From positions 1-11,279 of the forward strand of contig DATKCJ010000397.1 in assembly GCA_035513275.1 (NCBI GenBank): 11,279 nucleotides of DNA, given 5' to 3'. How positions within the stretch are numbered: the stretch's first letter is position 1; every line of letters begins with the position of its first letter. Source of the DNA: DATKCJ01 sp035513275. Its GTDB lineage: Bacteria; Verrucomicrobiota; Verrucomicrobiia; Opitutales; Opitutaceae. The position numbers were made by a program, and so were the translations under genes. Below the pieces are notes generated by a model, which worked only from the letters and a program-made list of their open reading frames with translations, ran no database searches and was not told where the DNA came from. Positions 1-7,900 of the stretch are shown here, in pieces.

Positions 1-411
1 GCCGCCCTCGGTGGAGGCGACGATCACCGGCTTCGACGTCGCGCGATCGAGGAGGATTGCGAGATAATACTCCTTCTTGATGTCGCACGCCTCGGTGAAA
101 TAAATCGTTTGCACCTTGCGTCCGGCGGCGCCGGTCTGCGCGGTGACGAGCGTGTTGCCGAGCATCTTCGCGGCGATTTGGTAGGCGTCGGCGCGTGTCT
201 TCACGAATTTCACGCCGCCCTTGAATCCGTCAATAAACGTGCCCTTGCCGCGTCCGCCGGCGTGGATCTGGCTTTTCACCATGTAGGGTCCGTCGCCGAG
301 TGTGGCCAGCGCCGCGTCGAACTCCGCTGCCGACCTCGCGGGTGCGCCCCGCGGGGTCGCTACGCCGAACTTCTCAAACAGGGCCTTAGCCTGAAACTCG
401 TGGATGTTCAT
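1..411 (-). CDS. sucC: Succinyl-CoA ligase (ADP-forming) beta subunit, N-terminal part
   Basis: This is the first 137 codons of the beta subunit of succinyl-CoA synthetase. The enzyme interconverts succinyl-CoA and succinate with substrate-level phosphorylation in the cytoplasmic citric acid cycle. The protein begins MNIHEFQAKALFEKFGV, the standard SucC start. It carries the ATP-grasp nucleotide-binding stretch MVKSQIHAGGRGKG at about residues 44-57, with Lys46 and the glycine-rich loop, followed by a region typical of the family (TEACDIKKEYYLAILLDR, residues 106-123). The reading frame is open to the left edge, so roughly two thirds of the usual length of about 390 residues lies outside the window. 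The ATG at 411-409 is fixed by the conserved N-terminus; no good Shine-Dalgarno sequence precedes it. rph lies upstream on the same strand, separated by a repeat-filled gap. Confidence 0.96.
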   Translation of the reverse strand, partial: MNIHEFQAKALFEKFGVATPRGAPARSAAEFDAALATLGDGPYMVKSQIHAGGRGKGTFIDGFKGGVKFVKTRADAYQIAAKMLGNTLVTAQTGAAGRKVQTIYFTEACDIKKEYYLAILLDRATSKPVIVASTEGG

Positions 412-497
412 CGAAATGTCCGGCGATTAGGCTACAGCGGCCGGGGCAAGGCACGAAAAAAAGCAAAGACTCGATCGAGAAGCTTGTCGCAGGTGCT

Positions 498-616
498 GAG
501 GTAGGAGCCCGCTTGCGGGCGATGAGTAGCCACCGACGTAAGGAGGTGGCTCGTAAGTCGGCCTCGTTGCCTCGGCTGCTATACCAAACCATCGCCCGCA
601 AGCGGGCTCCTACCTC
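498..616. repeat. REPIN-like perfect inverted pair of GTAG-headed hairpins
   Basis: The 27-nt arms at 498-524 and 590-616 are perfect reverse complements. Each contains GTAG (501-504, and CTAC at 610-613), followed by a GC-rich hairpin with 6-bp stem GCCCGC/GCGGGC around TT (507-520 in the left arm). The 65-nt spacer holds another GTAG-headed hairpin: GTAG at 526-529, then GCCACC/GGTGGC (529-534 and 545-550). A GTAG head before a GC-rich hairpin is known from Pseudomonas REPs and Stenotrophomonas SMAG elements, which are mobilised by RAYT transposases. Membership of that class is inferred. The right arm ends 14 bp beyond the rph stop codon, a common REP position. No T-tract follows, so a classical intrinsic terminator is not supported. 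Confidence 0.85.
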
Positions 617-630
617 CGAACGGTTCCGGA

Positions 631-1389
631 CTACGCCGCCGGCGGCCCGCTCACCCGGCTCGTCAGAAAAGCGTTCTGCATCCCCGTGATCGTGCGCAGT
701 CCGCCCTCGGCGAGGATGAGGAGCCGATCAAGCTGATCGCGCGAGAAGACGGCCTCCTCGCCTGCGGATTGCACTTCCACGTAGTTTCCCGAGCCCGTCA
801 TCACGATGTTCGCATCTACCGTGGCGTCCTTGTCCTCGAGGTAGGCGAGGTCGAGGATCTCGGCGCCGTCAAACACGCCCACGCTCACGGCGGCGACGGA
901 GTCGGTGAAAGGGTTCTCAACGACTCGCTTGTCGGCGATGAGTCGATCCACGGCCATCCGCGCCGCGAGGTAGGCGCCTGTGATCGCCGCGGTGCGCGTG
1001 CCGCCATCGGCCTGGAGGACGTCGCAATCCACCCAGAGCGTGTTTTCGCCGAGTTTGGCGAGGTCGATCACTGCGCGCAGCGAGCGGCCGATGAGGCGCT
1101 GGATCTCGACGGTGCGGCCGTCGAGCTTGCCCCGGTTGATGTCACGCGACTTCCGGTCGAGGGTGGAGTAGGGCAGCATCGAGTATTCCGCGGAAAGCCA
1201 GCCGCCCTTGACACCCTGCTGGCGCATCCAGCCGGGCACGCCCCGCTCGATCATCGCCGCGCAAATCACGCGCGTGCCGCCGAAGCCCACGAGGACCGAG
1301 CCGTGCGCGTTCGGCGCGACGTCGCCTTGAAAAGTGATTTCGCGTAGCTGGTCGGGCGCGCGGCCGTCGGGTCGGATCGATTCGGTCAT
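631..1389 (-). CDS. rph: Ribonuclease PH (tRNA 3'-end processing exoribonuclease)
   Basis: This 252-residue protein is full length for bacterial RNase PH, a phosphate-dependent 3'-to-5' exoribonuclease that trims tRNA precursors and forms a ring-shaped hexamer in the cytoplasm. Visible family signatures are the N-terminal RPDGR (6-10), the Arg-rich segment GRTVEIQRLIGRSLR (91-105), the phosphate-binding motif GGTRTAAITGAY (129-140, with Arg132), and LDLAYLEDKDATVDANIVM (179-197) with catalytic-type Asp180 and Asp186. The ATG at 1389-1387 matches the usual N-terminus (MTESIRPDGR); no clear Shine-Dalgarno sequence is seen. It lies between the histidine kinase upstream and sucC downstream, all on the minus strand. 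Repeat-filled gaps on both sides make co-transcription uncertain. Confidence 0.97.
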   Translation of the reverse strand: MTESIRPDGRAPDQLREITFQGDVAPNAHGSVLVGFGGTRVICAAMIERGVPGWMRQQGVKGGWLSAEYSMLPYSTLDRKSRDINRGKLDGRTVEIQRLIGRSLRAVIDLAKLGENTLWVDCDVLQADGGTRTAAITGAYLAARMAVDRLIADKRVVENPFTDSVAAVSVGVFDGAEILDLAYLEDKDATVDANIVMTGSGNYVEVQSAGEEAVFSRDQLDRLLILAEGGLRTITGMQNAFLTSRVSGPPAA

Positions 1390-1458
1390 GTCGGGCGACT
1401 CAACGGACGGCGCACGGCAGGCGCAAGCGGAAGTTCAGCGGATCGAGGTCTCGGTGTT

Positions 1459-1481
1459 GTGGGTCGGGCTTTACGCCCGAC
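1459..1481. repeat. Single GTGG-headed hairpin (REP-like)
   Basis: GTGG (1459-1462) is followed by a perfect 7-bp stem GTCGGGC/GCCCGAC (1463-1469 and 1475-1481) around the loop TTTAC. It lies 70 bp upstream of the rph start codon and has the head-plus-stem plan of the other repeats in the window, with a different stem sequence. No U-tract follows on either strand, so a terminator is unlikely. Confidence 0.6.
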
Positions 1482-1514
1482 TCTGAACGACTGGGATCAA
1501 AGGGGGATGGAAAA

Positions 1515-1576
1515 TGTAGGTGGCGCGCTCGTCGCGCCACAGACGCCGGAGTTGCGCGGCAAGCGCGCAACCTACA
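1515..1576. repeat. REPIN-like inverted pair of GTAG-headed hairpins
   Basis: Two 26-nt arms (1515-1540 and 1551-1576) face each other across a 10-nt spacer and match at 22 of 26 positions once one is reverse-complemented. Each starts TGTAGG and folds by itself: the left arm forms stem GTGGCGCG/CGCGCCAC, the right arm (read on the minus strand) GTTGCGCG/CGCGCAAC, each 8 bp with a 5-nt loop. Two of the four differences are a compensatory G-C to T-A exchange and two are in the loop. The element lies between the 3' end of the histidine kinase gene and rph. REP/REPIN identity is inferred from architecture. Confidence 0.8.
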
Positions 1577-1635
1577 ATGGGCGTAAGCAACTGGTGGCAA
1601 TCGAATCCCTATCTACAAAATCCATTCCACCAACG

Positions 1636-3828
1636 TCACTCGACCACCGGCGACGGCTTCGCGTCGAGCGCGGCGCGGATCGTGGTGAGCAGTGCGGCCA
1701 CGGAGAATGGTTTCGTGAGCACTTCGCAGCCCATCTTGGCGGCGTTGTCGCGGATGTGTTCGGTATGGCCGGTCATCGCGAGGATTCGCAGCGAAGGCGC
1801 GACCTGCTTCGCCTGACGCATGAGCGTCCAGCCGTCGATGCCCGGCATCACGATGTCGGAGATGAGCAGGTCGACGCGGTTGTTTTCGTCGGCGATGATC
1901 TTCATGGCGAGGGCGCCGGAGCTGGCCTCGTGCACGTGATAACCCGAGCGCAGGAGCGTGCTGCGGATCACCTTGAGCACGGCGGGCTCGTCGTCGACGA
2001 CGAGAATCCACTCGCCGCGGCCGGGCGCGGACTTGCGCGCGATTTCCTCCTCGGGAGGAGTGCCGGCTTTCAGCGCAGCGGGTATGCGGATCGTGAAAGT
2101 CGTTCCCTTTCCCGAGCCAGAAGCGATGTCGACCGAGCCGCCGTGGGCACGCACGAGCGACGCGACGGTTGTGAGGCCGAGCCCGGTGCCCTTGCCGACG
2201 TCCTTCGTCGTGAAGAACGGATCGAAGACTTTCGAAATCAACTCCTCGGGGATGCCGTCGCCGGTGTCCTCGACCTCGATGACGACGTGCCGGCCCGGCT
2301 GGATGCCGACCTTCTGCGCGGGCTTGGGCTTGAATTCCTTGTTCGACGCGCGCAGCCGGAGCGTGCCGCCATCCGGCATCGCGTCGCGTGCGTTCACGCA
2401 GAGGTTGAGCAGGATCTGGTGCACCTGCGACGGGTTTGCGGTGATGGGCCAGAGCGAGTCGGGGCAGTCGATTTCGGTCGTGATCGACTTCGGGAAGGTC
2501 TCGAAGATGAACCGCCGGAGTTCGTTGAACATCGGCTTGAGATCGAGTGCCAGGCGCTTGCCGCGCTCGCCGCGGGAGAGGAGGAGGATCTGGCGGAGCA
2601 AGTCGCTGCCGCGGTTCACGCTCGTCTCGGCGGCGTCGAGAAGCTCGATGCTGTCGTGGTCATTGAGTTTGGTGCGAAATGCACCGAGCGCCATGAGGAC
2701 GGGGGCGAGGACGTTGTTGAGATCGTGCGCGATGCCGCTGGCGAGCCGACCGATGCTCTCGAGGCGTTGCGCGCGCAGGAATTGTTCCTCGAGTGCCTTC
2801 CTGTCGGTGATGTCGGTGTGGATGCAGAACACGCGCCGCGGGCGGTCGTCGGCGTCGCGAAGCAGCGTCCAGTGCGCCTCGACGGTGAAAGCGCGGCCCG
2901 TGCGATCGAATTGCGGGAGTTCGCCGAGCCACGCGCCAAAATCGAACAGCGAGTCCATAGCCTGCTGCGGCGCGGTCTTGCCCTGGAAGAAGACATTCTC
3001 GGCGCGCATCGCACGCGCTTCCTCGGCGGTCCAGCCGTAGAGGCGCGCTGCGCTCGGGTTCCAATAACTGATGCGCCCGTCGAGGTCGTGCACGACCATC
3101 GCCTCGCGCGCGCGGTCGATGAGCGAGGCCTGTTCGCGCAAGCGGCTCTCGTCGGCGTTGCGCTCCGTGATGTCGATGAACGCCGCGACCGCGCCGCGCG
3201 GCTCGCCTTTCTGGTTGGGAAGGGGCACGGCGGTGGCGACGAGCAAGCGGTCGGGTTCGCCTTCGCTCACGAGCGTGCACTTGAATTCGCGGACCTCGCG
3301 GCCGGATCCAGCCGCGGCGTTGAGCGGAAACGCGTCGAGCAGGAGTTCGCGGCCTTCGCGGATCAGCCGGATACCCTCGGTCGGGACCATCGAGAGCCCG
3401 CCGGTCGCGGCGTCCGCGGCGCCGCCGCCCCCGAAGAGCCGCACAGCCTCGGCATTGCCGGTGACGCGACTGCAATGCACATCGTGAGCGACAAGCACCG
3501 CGGCCGGAACCGCATCGATCAACGCCTGCCACTCCTGCGCGCGCGCGCCTGCCTGCTCAAGTGCGGATGCGAGGCGCTCGCGATTCCTCGCGGCTGCCTT
3601 GTCCGCGGCTACCCGGTCGCGATATTCGCGATGCAGCAGCACGGCGAGCACGAGGGTCGAGATGATCACGAAGGCGATGTCCTTCGTCGTCTGCAGCCGC
3701 GCGATCTCCGCCTGCGAATGGCCCAGCCATGCAAGTGCCCGGTCCGAGAGAGCCACCCAGAGAAACGCGACGACCGCGTAGATCGCGGCAATCCTAAGGC
3801 CGGGGTGTTCGCGCTGGGGACGCTTCAT
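1636..3828 (-). CDS. Membrane-bound hybrid sensor histidine kinase (PAS-PAS-HisKA-HATPase-receiver)
   Basis: The 730-residue product is a hybrid two-component sensor kinase. Two hydrophobic segments (about 11-34 and 50-66) anchor it in the membrane with a short outside loop and no large periplasmic sensor. Two PAS/PAC-like domains follow (about 100-222 and 233-345, the second with GRISYWNPSAARLYGW and ending CIHTDITDRK). The HisKA H-box LASGIAHDLNN carries the phosphoacceptor His368. The ATPase domain shows the N box (Asn475, Asn479), G1 DTGDGIP (521-527), F box FDPFFTTK and G2 GKGTGLGL (545-552). The C-terminal receiver has Asp612/Asp613, phosphoacceptor Asp658 (LLISDIVMPGIDGW), Thr686 and Lys706. 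The frame extends upstream to a TTG at 3936, but those 36 residues look unlike a protein N-terminus, so the ATG at 3828 is preferred. It diverges from the ACIII operon. No separate response regulator is nearby and the ligand is unknown. Confidence 0.93.
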   Translation of the reverse strand: MKRPQREHPGLRIAAIYAVVAFLWVALSDRALAWLGHSQAEIARLQTTKDIAFVIISTLVLAVLLHREYRDRVAADKAAARNRERLASALEQAGARAQEWQALIDAVPAAVLVAHDVHCSRVTGNAEAVRLFGGGGAADAATGGLSMVPTEGIRLIREGRELLLDAFPLNAAAGSGREVREFKCTLVSEGEPDRLLVATAVPLPNQKGEPRGAVAAFIDITERNADESRLREQASLIDRAREAMVVHDLDGRISYWNPSAARLYGWTAEEARAMRAENVFFQGKTAPQQAMDSLFDFGAWLGELPQFDRTGRAFTVEAHWTLLRDADDRPRRVFCIHTDITDRKALEEQFLRAQRLESIGRLASGIAHDLNNVLAPVLMALGAFRTKLNDHDSIELLDAAETSVNRGSDLLRQILLLSRGERGKRLALDLKPMFNELRRFIFETFPKSITTEIDCPDSLWPITANPSQVHQILLNLCVNARDAMPDGGTLRLRASNKEFKPKPAQKVGIQPGRHVVIEVEDTGDGIPEELISKVFDPFFTTKDVGKGTGLGLTTVASLVRAHGGSVDIASGSGKGTTFTIRIPAALKAGTPPEEEIARKSAPGRGEWILVVDDEPAVLKVIRSTLLRSGYHVHEASSGALAMKIIADENNRVDLLISDIVMPGIDGWTLMRQAKQVAPSLRILAMTGHTEHIRDNAAKMGCEVLTKPFSVAALLTTIRAALDAKPSPVVE

Positions 3829-3956
3829 CCGTTGGACGACCTTAGGTCCGCGCGGCTGTTTGGCAATGCGCGGCAATTGCGAATGCGCGGCGCAGAGCGG
3901 GATTCCGCCACTTTCATGAAAGCAACCAGGCCGCAAGAGCGACCTCTACGCCGCCG

Positions 3957-4020
3957 TGATTTTGGTTCCAATAATTTGGTTTACATCATAATTCCCATTC
4001 CGTTTGGTTTTTCTTTTCCT
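3957..4020. promoter_or_regulatory. AT-rich divergent control region between kinase gene and ACIII operon
   Basis: This patch is much richer in A and T than its surroundings and lies between the divergent kinase gene and the ACIII genes. A -10-like CATAAT is at 3987-3992 on the plus strand, with a poor TTGGTT at 3962-3967 at a long 19-nt spacing. On the minus strand the overlapping positions 3990-3985 read TATGAT. Composition and position suggest promoters here, but neither has a convincing -35 box and the start sites are unknown. Confidence 0.35.
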
Positions 4021-4034
4021 CACACCGACCATCC

Positions 4035-4208
4035 GTGACCGCGACCCATACGAGAAAGAGTTTCCTCACCCGCATTTTTGGAGTCTTTGGCGCCGCAATT
4101 ATCCTCCCCAAGGCCGTCGCTCGCACAGCGCCGTCCAGGGCTGACGGCCCTGCGATTCAAACGCGCACGGAGCCCCGTGCCATTTCCCGCCGGCCCGACT
4201 CCGTCTGA
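4035..4208 (+). CDS. Possible small signal-peptide-bearing protein ahead of actA
   Basis: A GTG-initiated frame encodes 57 residues. Its N-terminus resembles an export signal: TRKSFLTRIFGVFGAA (residues 6-21), a near twin-arginine pattern with RK instead of RR, then a hydrophobic stretch ending IILPKAVA. The remaining 30 residues are polar and Arg/Pro-rich and end RRPDSV. The stop is 42 nt before actA on the same strand. About 70% of codons end in G or C, lower than in the act genes. There is no ATG and no Shine-Dalgarno sequence, and a small inverted repeat (4136-4152) lies inside. I do not recognise a family. It could be a small exported or membrane protein co-expressed with ACIII, or a chance ORF in the leader. 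Confidence 0.42.
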   Translation: MTATHTRKSFLTRIFGVFGAAIILPKAVARTAPSRADGPAIQTRTEPRAISRRPDSV

Positions 4209-4250
4209 CGCGCCTGCGGCGCCACGGACCACCCATTTTCCCTGCGGCCC

Positions 4251-4916
4251 ATGTCGAAGGTATTCCCTAAGTGGATCAACACCCTCCCGCTGAAGATCGT
4301 GATCTTCGCGGGAGTGCTGGGTGGGACTGTCACCGCGGGGATCACCTACTACTTCACGCCGAAATACACGCGGGTGGGCTATGAGCCGACCCAACCGGTG
4401 CCGTTCAGCCACGCGCTGCACGCCGGTCAGCTCGGGATGGACTGTCGGTATTGCCACGTGGGCGTCGAAAAGTCCGCGCACTCGACCATCCCGCCCTCGC
4501 AGACCTGCATGAACTGCCACACCGCGGGCATGATGCCGGTGAACACGAACAACCCGCGCCTCGCACCCGTGCAGACGAGCTTCGAGTCGGGCGTGCCGGT
4601 CGCGTGGGTGAAGGTGCACCAGAACCCCGACTACGTTTATTTCAACCACGCGGTGCACGTGAACCGCGGCGTGAGCTGCGTGGAATGCCACGGCCAGGTC
4701 AACCAGATGGAAGTGGTGCGGCACGAGAAGACGTTGAGCATGGCCTTCTGCCTCGATTGCCACCGCAATCCCGGCGACCGCATCCGCGACCCGAAGGATG
4801 TCTTCAATCTCGACTCGCTCCCCCTCGCCGAGCAGGGCCGGGCTGAGGAGGCGCACAAGCTGATCAAGGACTGGAACGTCATTCCGCCGCAAAGTTGCTC
4901 CGGCTGCCATCGATGA
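4251..4916 (+). CDS. actA: Alternative complex III pentahaem cytochrome c subunit ActA
   Basis: The 221-residue protein has one N-terminal hydrophobic segment (about 13-35) acting as signal or anchor, then a periplasmic domain with exactly five CxxCH haem c sites: CRYCH, CMNCH, CVECH, CLDCH and the near-terminal CSGCH. Additional His residues (FSHALHAGQ, FNHAVHVN) are placed as distal ligands, as in class III multihaem cytochromes. Five haems, the size and the gene order match ActA, which takes electrons from the ActB iron-sulfur clusters and hands them on towards ActE or a terminal oxidase. The ATG at 4251 begins the membrane segment; no Shine-Dalgarno sequence is visible. Its stop overlaps the actB start by 4 bp (ATGA), implying translational coupling. 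Confidence 0.95.
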   Translation: MSKVFPKWINTLPLKIVIFAGVLGGTVTAGITYYFTPKYTRVGYEPTQPVPFSHALHAGQLGMDCRYCHVGVEKSAHSTIPPSQTCMNCHTAGMMPVNTNNPRLAPVQTSFESGVPVAWVKVHQNPDYVYFNHAVHVNRGVSCVECHGQVNQMEVVRHEKTLSMAFCLDCHRNPGDRIRDPKDVFNLDSLPLAEQGRAEEAHKLIKDWNVIPPQSCSGCHR

Positions 4917-7900
4917 AACGAAAGTTCGAACATCCTGCTCCCTCGGAGCGCGAGCTCACCGGCCCGCGTTATTGGCGCAGCCTTGACGAGTTGTCGCAGG
5001 CTCCCGGATTCCGCGAGCAGATGGAGCGCGAGTTTCCCGAGGGCGCCTCGGAGTCGAACGAGGTCGACCGCCGCCAGTTCGTGAAGTTGATGGCCGCGTC
5101 GTTCGCGCTCGGGGGCATCGGTCTCGCGGGCTGCCGCCGCCCGGAAGGGCTCATCCTGCCGTATTCGAAGTCCATCGAGAACATCGTCCCGGGCCTTCCT
5201 CTTTATTATGCGACGGCGATGCCGGTGCGCGGTGACGCGATCCCGCTTCTCGCCGAGACGCACCAAGGCCGCCCCACCAAGCTCGAGGGCAACCCGTCCT
5301 ACTCGCCGCTCGGCGGCTCCTGCAGCCTCGCTGCGCAGGCGTCGATTCTCGAACTCTACGATCCCGACCGCGCGCATGGATCGTCGCACGGTTCCGCGGC
5401 GCTCGATCCGGCAGGCGTCCACGACCTGCTCGCTGCGGTTAGCTCGCGCTACTCCGCAACCAGGGGCGAAGGGCTTGCGTTTCTCGCCGGTGAGTCGTCG
5501 TCGCCGACGCGCGCCGCGCTCATCGCGGCGATCAAGCAAAAGATGCCCGCTGCTGTCTGGGCCGAATACGAGGCGGTCGATGTCTCGAATCCGACAGAGG
5601 CCGCGACCGCGATCGCAGGCCGTCCCGCCAAGCCTTACTACCGTTTTGATCGCGCGACGCGCATCCTGAGCCTCGACGCCGATTTCCTGCAGTCCGAGCC
5701 GGGTGCACTTGTGCATGCGCGCGACTTCGCGAAGACGCGCCGCATCACGGGCGAGACCGAAATGAGCCGCCTCTACGTGGCGGAGAGCCATTTCACGATC
5801 ACCGGAAGCAACGCCGACCACCGACTGCGCGTCGCATCGAGCGCGATCCCTGCGCTAGCAGGTGCGATCGCTTCGCGCGTTTTCAAGGCCACGGGCGCCA
5901 GCGCAGATCTCGTCGCCGAGTCGGAAAAGCTGGCAGCAGGTGTGGAGTTCGAGGCCAAGTGGCTCGACGCCTGCGCGGCCGATCTCGTCGCGGCTGGCGA
6001 GAAGGCGCTCGTGCTCGCCGGATTCGGCCACGCTCCCGGCGTCCATGCACTCGCCCTCGCTGTCAACACCACGCTTGGCGCGTATGGGAAGACCGTGCAT
6101 TTCCGGGCGATCGAGGCCAACGAGGCCGTTTCGATCGGCGAACTCGCCGAAAAGGTGAAGGCCGGTTCGGTGAAGACGCTCGTCGTCCTCGGCGGCAATC
6201 CCATCTACAACGCGCCCGCCGATCTCGATTGGGCAGCGCTGCAGAAGTCCGTGGGCGAAGTCATCCGCCACGGTTATCACGTCGACGAGACATCCGAGGC
6301 CGCGGGCGTGCACATCGCTGCGAGCCACTACCTCGAATCGTGGGGCGACACGCGCACGGCGAACGGCACGCTTCTCGCGATTCAGCCGATGATCCGGCCG
6401 CTCTTCCCGAGCCTGAGCGAGATTGAGGTGCTCGCACGAATCGCCGGCGACTCCGCGACCGACGGCTACGCACTCGTGCACCGCACGTTCATGGCGCGCG
6501 ACGGCGCCGACGAGGCGGGCTTTAGGAAGTTCCTCCACGACGGATTGCTCGATCGATCCTCATGGGAGCGAATCGGCGCGGCACCTTCGGTCGCTGCAGC
6601 GAACATCACGACCCAAATGGCGAGCTCCGCTGCGCCTACCGCCGCGAGCCTCGAGGTGCGCTTCGAGGTCGACGTGAAAACCGACGACGGTCGCTACGCG
6701 AACAACGGCTGGCTCCAGGAATGCCCCGAGCCGATCACCAAGATTTCCTGGGACAATGCGATCCTCGTGAGCCCGAGGCTTGCGAAGGAACTCGGCATCG
6801 AGGCGGACGGCGCGCTGATCCAGGTCGCGCGCAAGAACGCGAACAAGTTCCAGATCGGCAAGCAGGAGGCGCCTATCGGCGAACTCACAATCGGCGGCCG
6901 CACGATTCGCGGCCCGCTGCATATCCAGCCGGGCCTCGCGAACTACACGATCGTCGTGCCGCTGGGCTACGGCCGCAGTGCAGCCGGTCGCGTGGGGAAT
7001 GATGTCGGCTTCAACGCCTATCCGATCCGCACGAGCACGGCTGCGGCGTTTGCCACGGGCGCCACGCTCACGGTGACGGGCGACACGATGCTCCTCGCAA
7101 ACACGCAGGAGCACTGGGCCATGGAAGGCCGCGAACTCGTGCGCGAGGGCAACCTCGAGGAGTTTCAGGCCGATCCGAATTTCGCACGCTCGTTTGGCAT
7201 GGAGGCGCACACGCCGCCGATCTACGGCAAGGACGAGGGTATGTCACTCGCGCAGAAGGCGACGCTGACCCCGCGCGGCAATTCACTTTACGAGACGCCC
7301 GACTTCACGGCCGACCAGCAGTGGGGGATGAGCATCGATCTCAACACCTGCATCGGCTGCAACGCGTGCGTCGTCGCCTGCCAGGCCGAGAACAACATTC
7401 CGATAGTCGGCAAGGACCAGGTGCTCCGCGGCCGCGAGATGCACTGGATCCGGCTCGACCGCTACTACACGACCGGCTCGACCGACAACAGCGAGATTCC
7501 CGAGGATCCGCAGGTCGCGCTTCAGCCGATGACGTGCCAGCACTGCGAGCTGGCCCCATGCGAGATGGTCTGCCCGGTCAACGCGACCGTCCACGACGAG
7601 CAGGGCCTCAATGTGATGGCCTACAACCGCTGCGTGGGCACCCGGTATTGCGCGAACAACTGCCCCTACAAGGTCAGGCGTTTCAATTTCTTCAACTGGA
7701 ACGAGCGCCAGATCGACAGCCTCTACATGGGGCCGCTCGGTCCGAAGAACACGTCCGAGTTGGTGAAGATGGCGAAGAACCCGGACGTCACCGTGCGCAT
7801 GCGCGGCGTCATGGAGAAGTGCACGTTCTGCGTGCAGCGCATCGAGCAGGCGAAGATCGAGGCGAAGGCAAAGGCCGGCGCGAGTGGCAACACGCTTGTG

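Noticed and set aside
456..520. A possible Rho-independent terminator for rph: a hairpin followed, on the minus strand, by a T-run at 462-456.
   Set aside because: The T-run is more than 30 bp beyond the REP hairpin. The nearer palindrome CTCGATCGAG allows only about a 3-bp stem once a loop is made.
498..616. A CRISPR array or an IS-derived MITE as the explanation for the repeats.
   Set aside because: There are no regularly spaced direct repeats with unique spacers, and no transposase ORF or clear target-site duplication is seen. Arms with internal hairpins and GTAG heads fit REP-type elements better.
3829..3936. A 36-residue N-terminal extension of the histidine kinase starting at a TTG.
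   Set aside because: The extension is not hydrophobic, resembles no domain and begins at a rare start codon. The ATG at 3828 lies just before the first membrane helix, as usual.
1459..4038. An 859-codon open frame on the plus strand, antisense to the histidine kinase gene.
   Set aside because: The minus-strand kinase has intact domains and catalytic motifs throughout. The plus-strand product is an Arg/Glu/Asp/Ala-rich sequence with no recognisable domain, as expected for the shadow of a high-GC gene.
4913..7300. Annotation of actB as a catalytic molybdopterin oxidoreductase (formate, nitrate or polysulfide type).
   Set aside because: The fused ferredoxin domain with one incomplete cluster site, the extended Tat leader and the actACDEF neighbours identify it as ActB, in which the molybdopterin-like fold is not catalytic.
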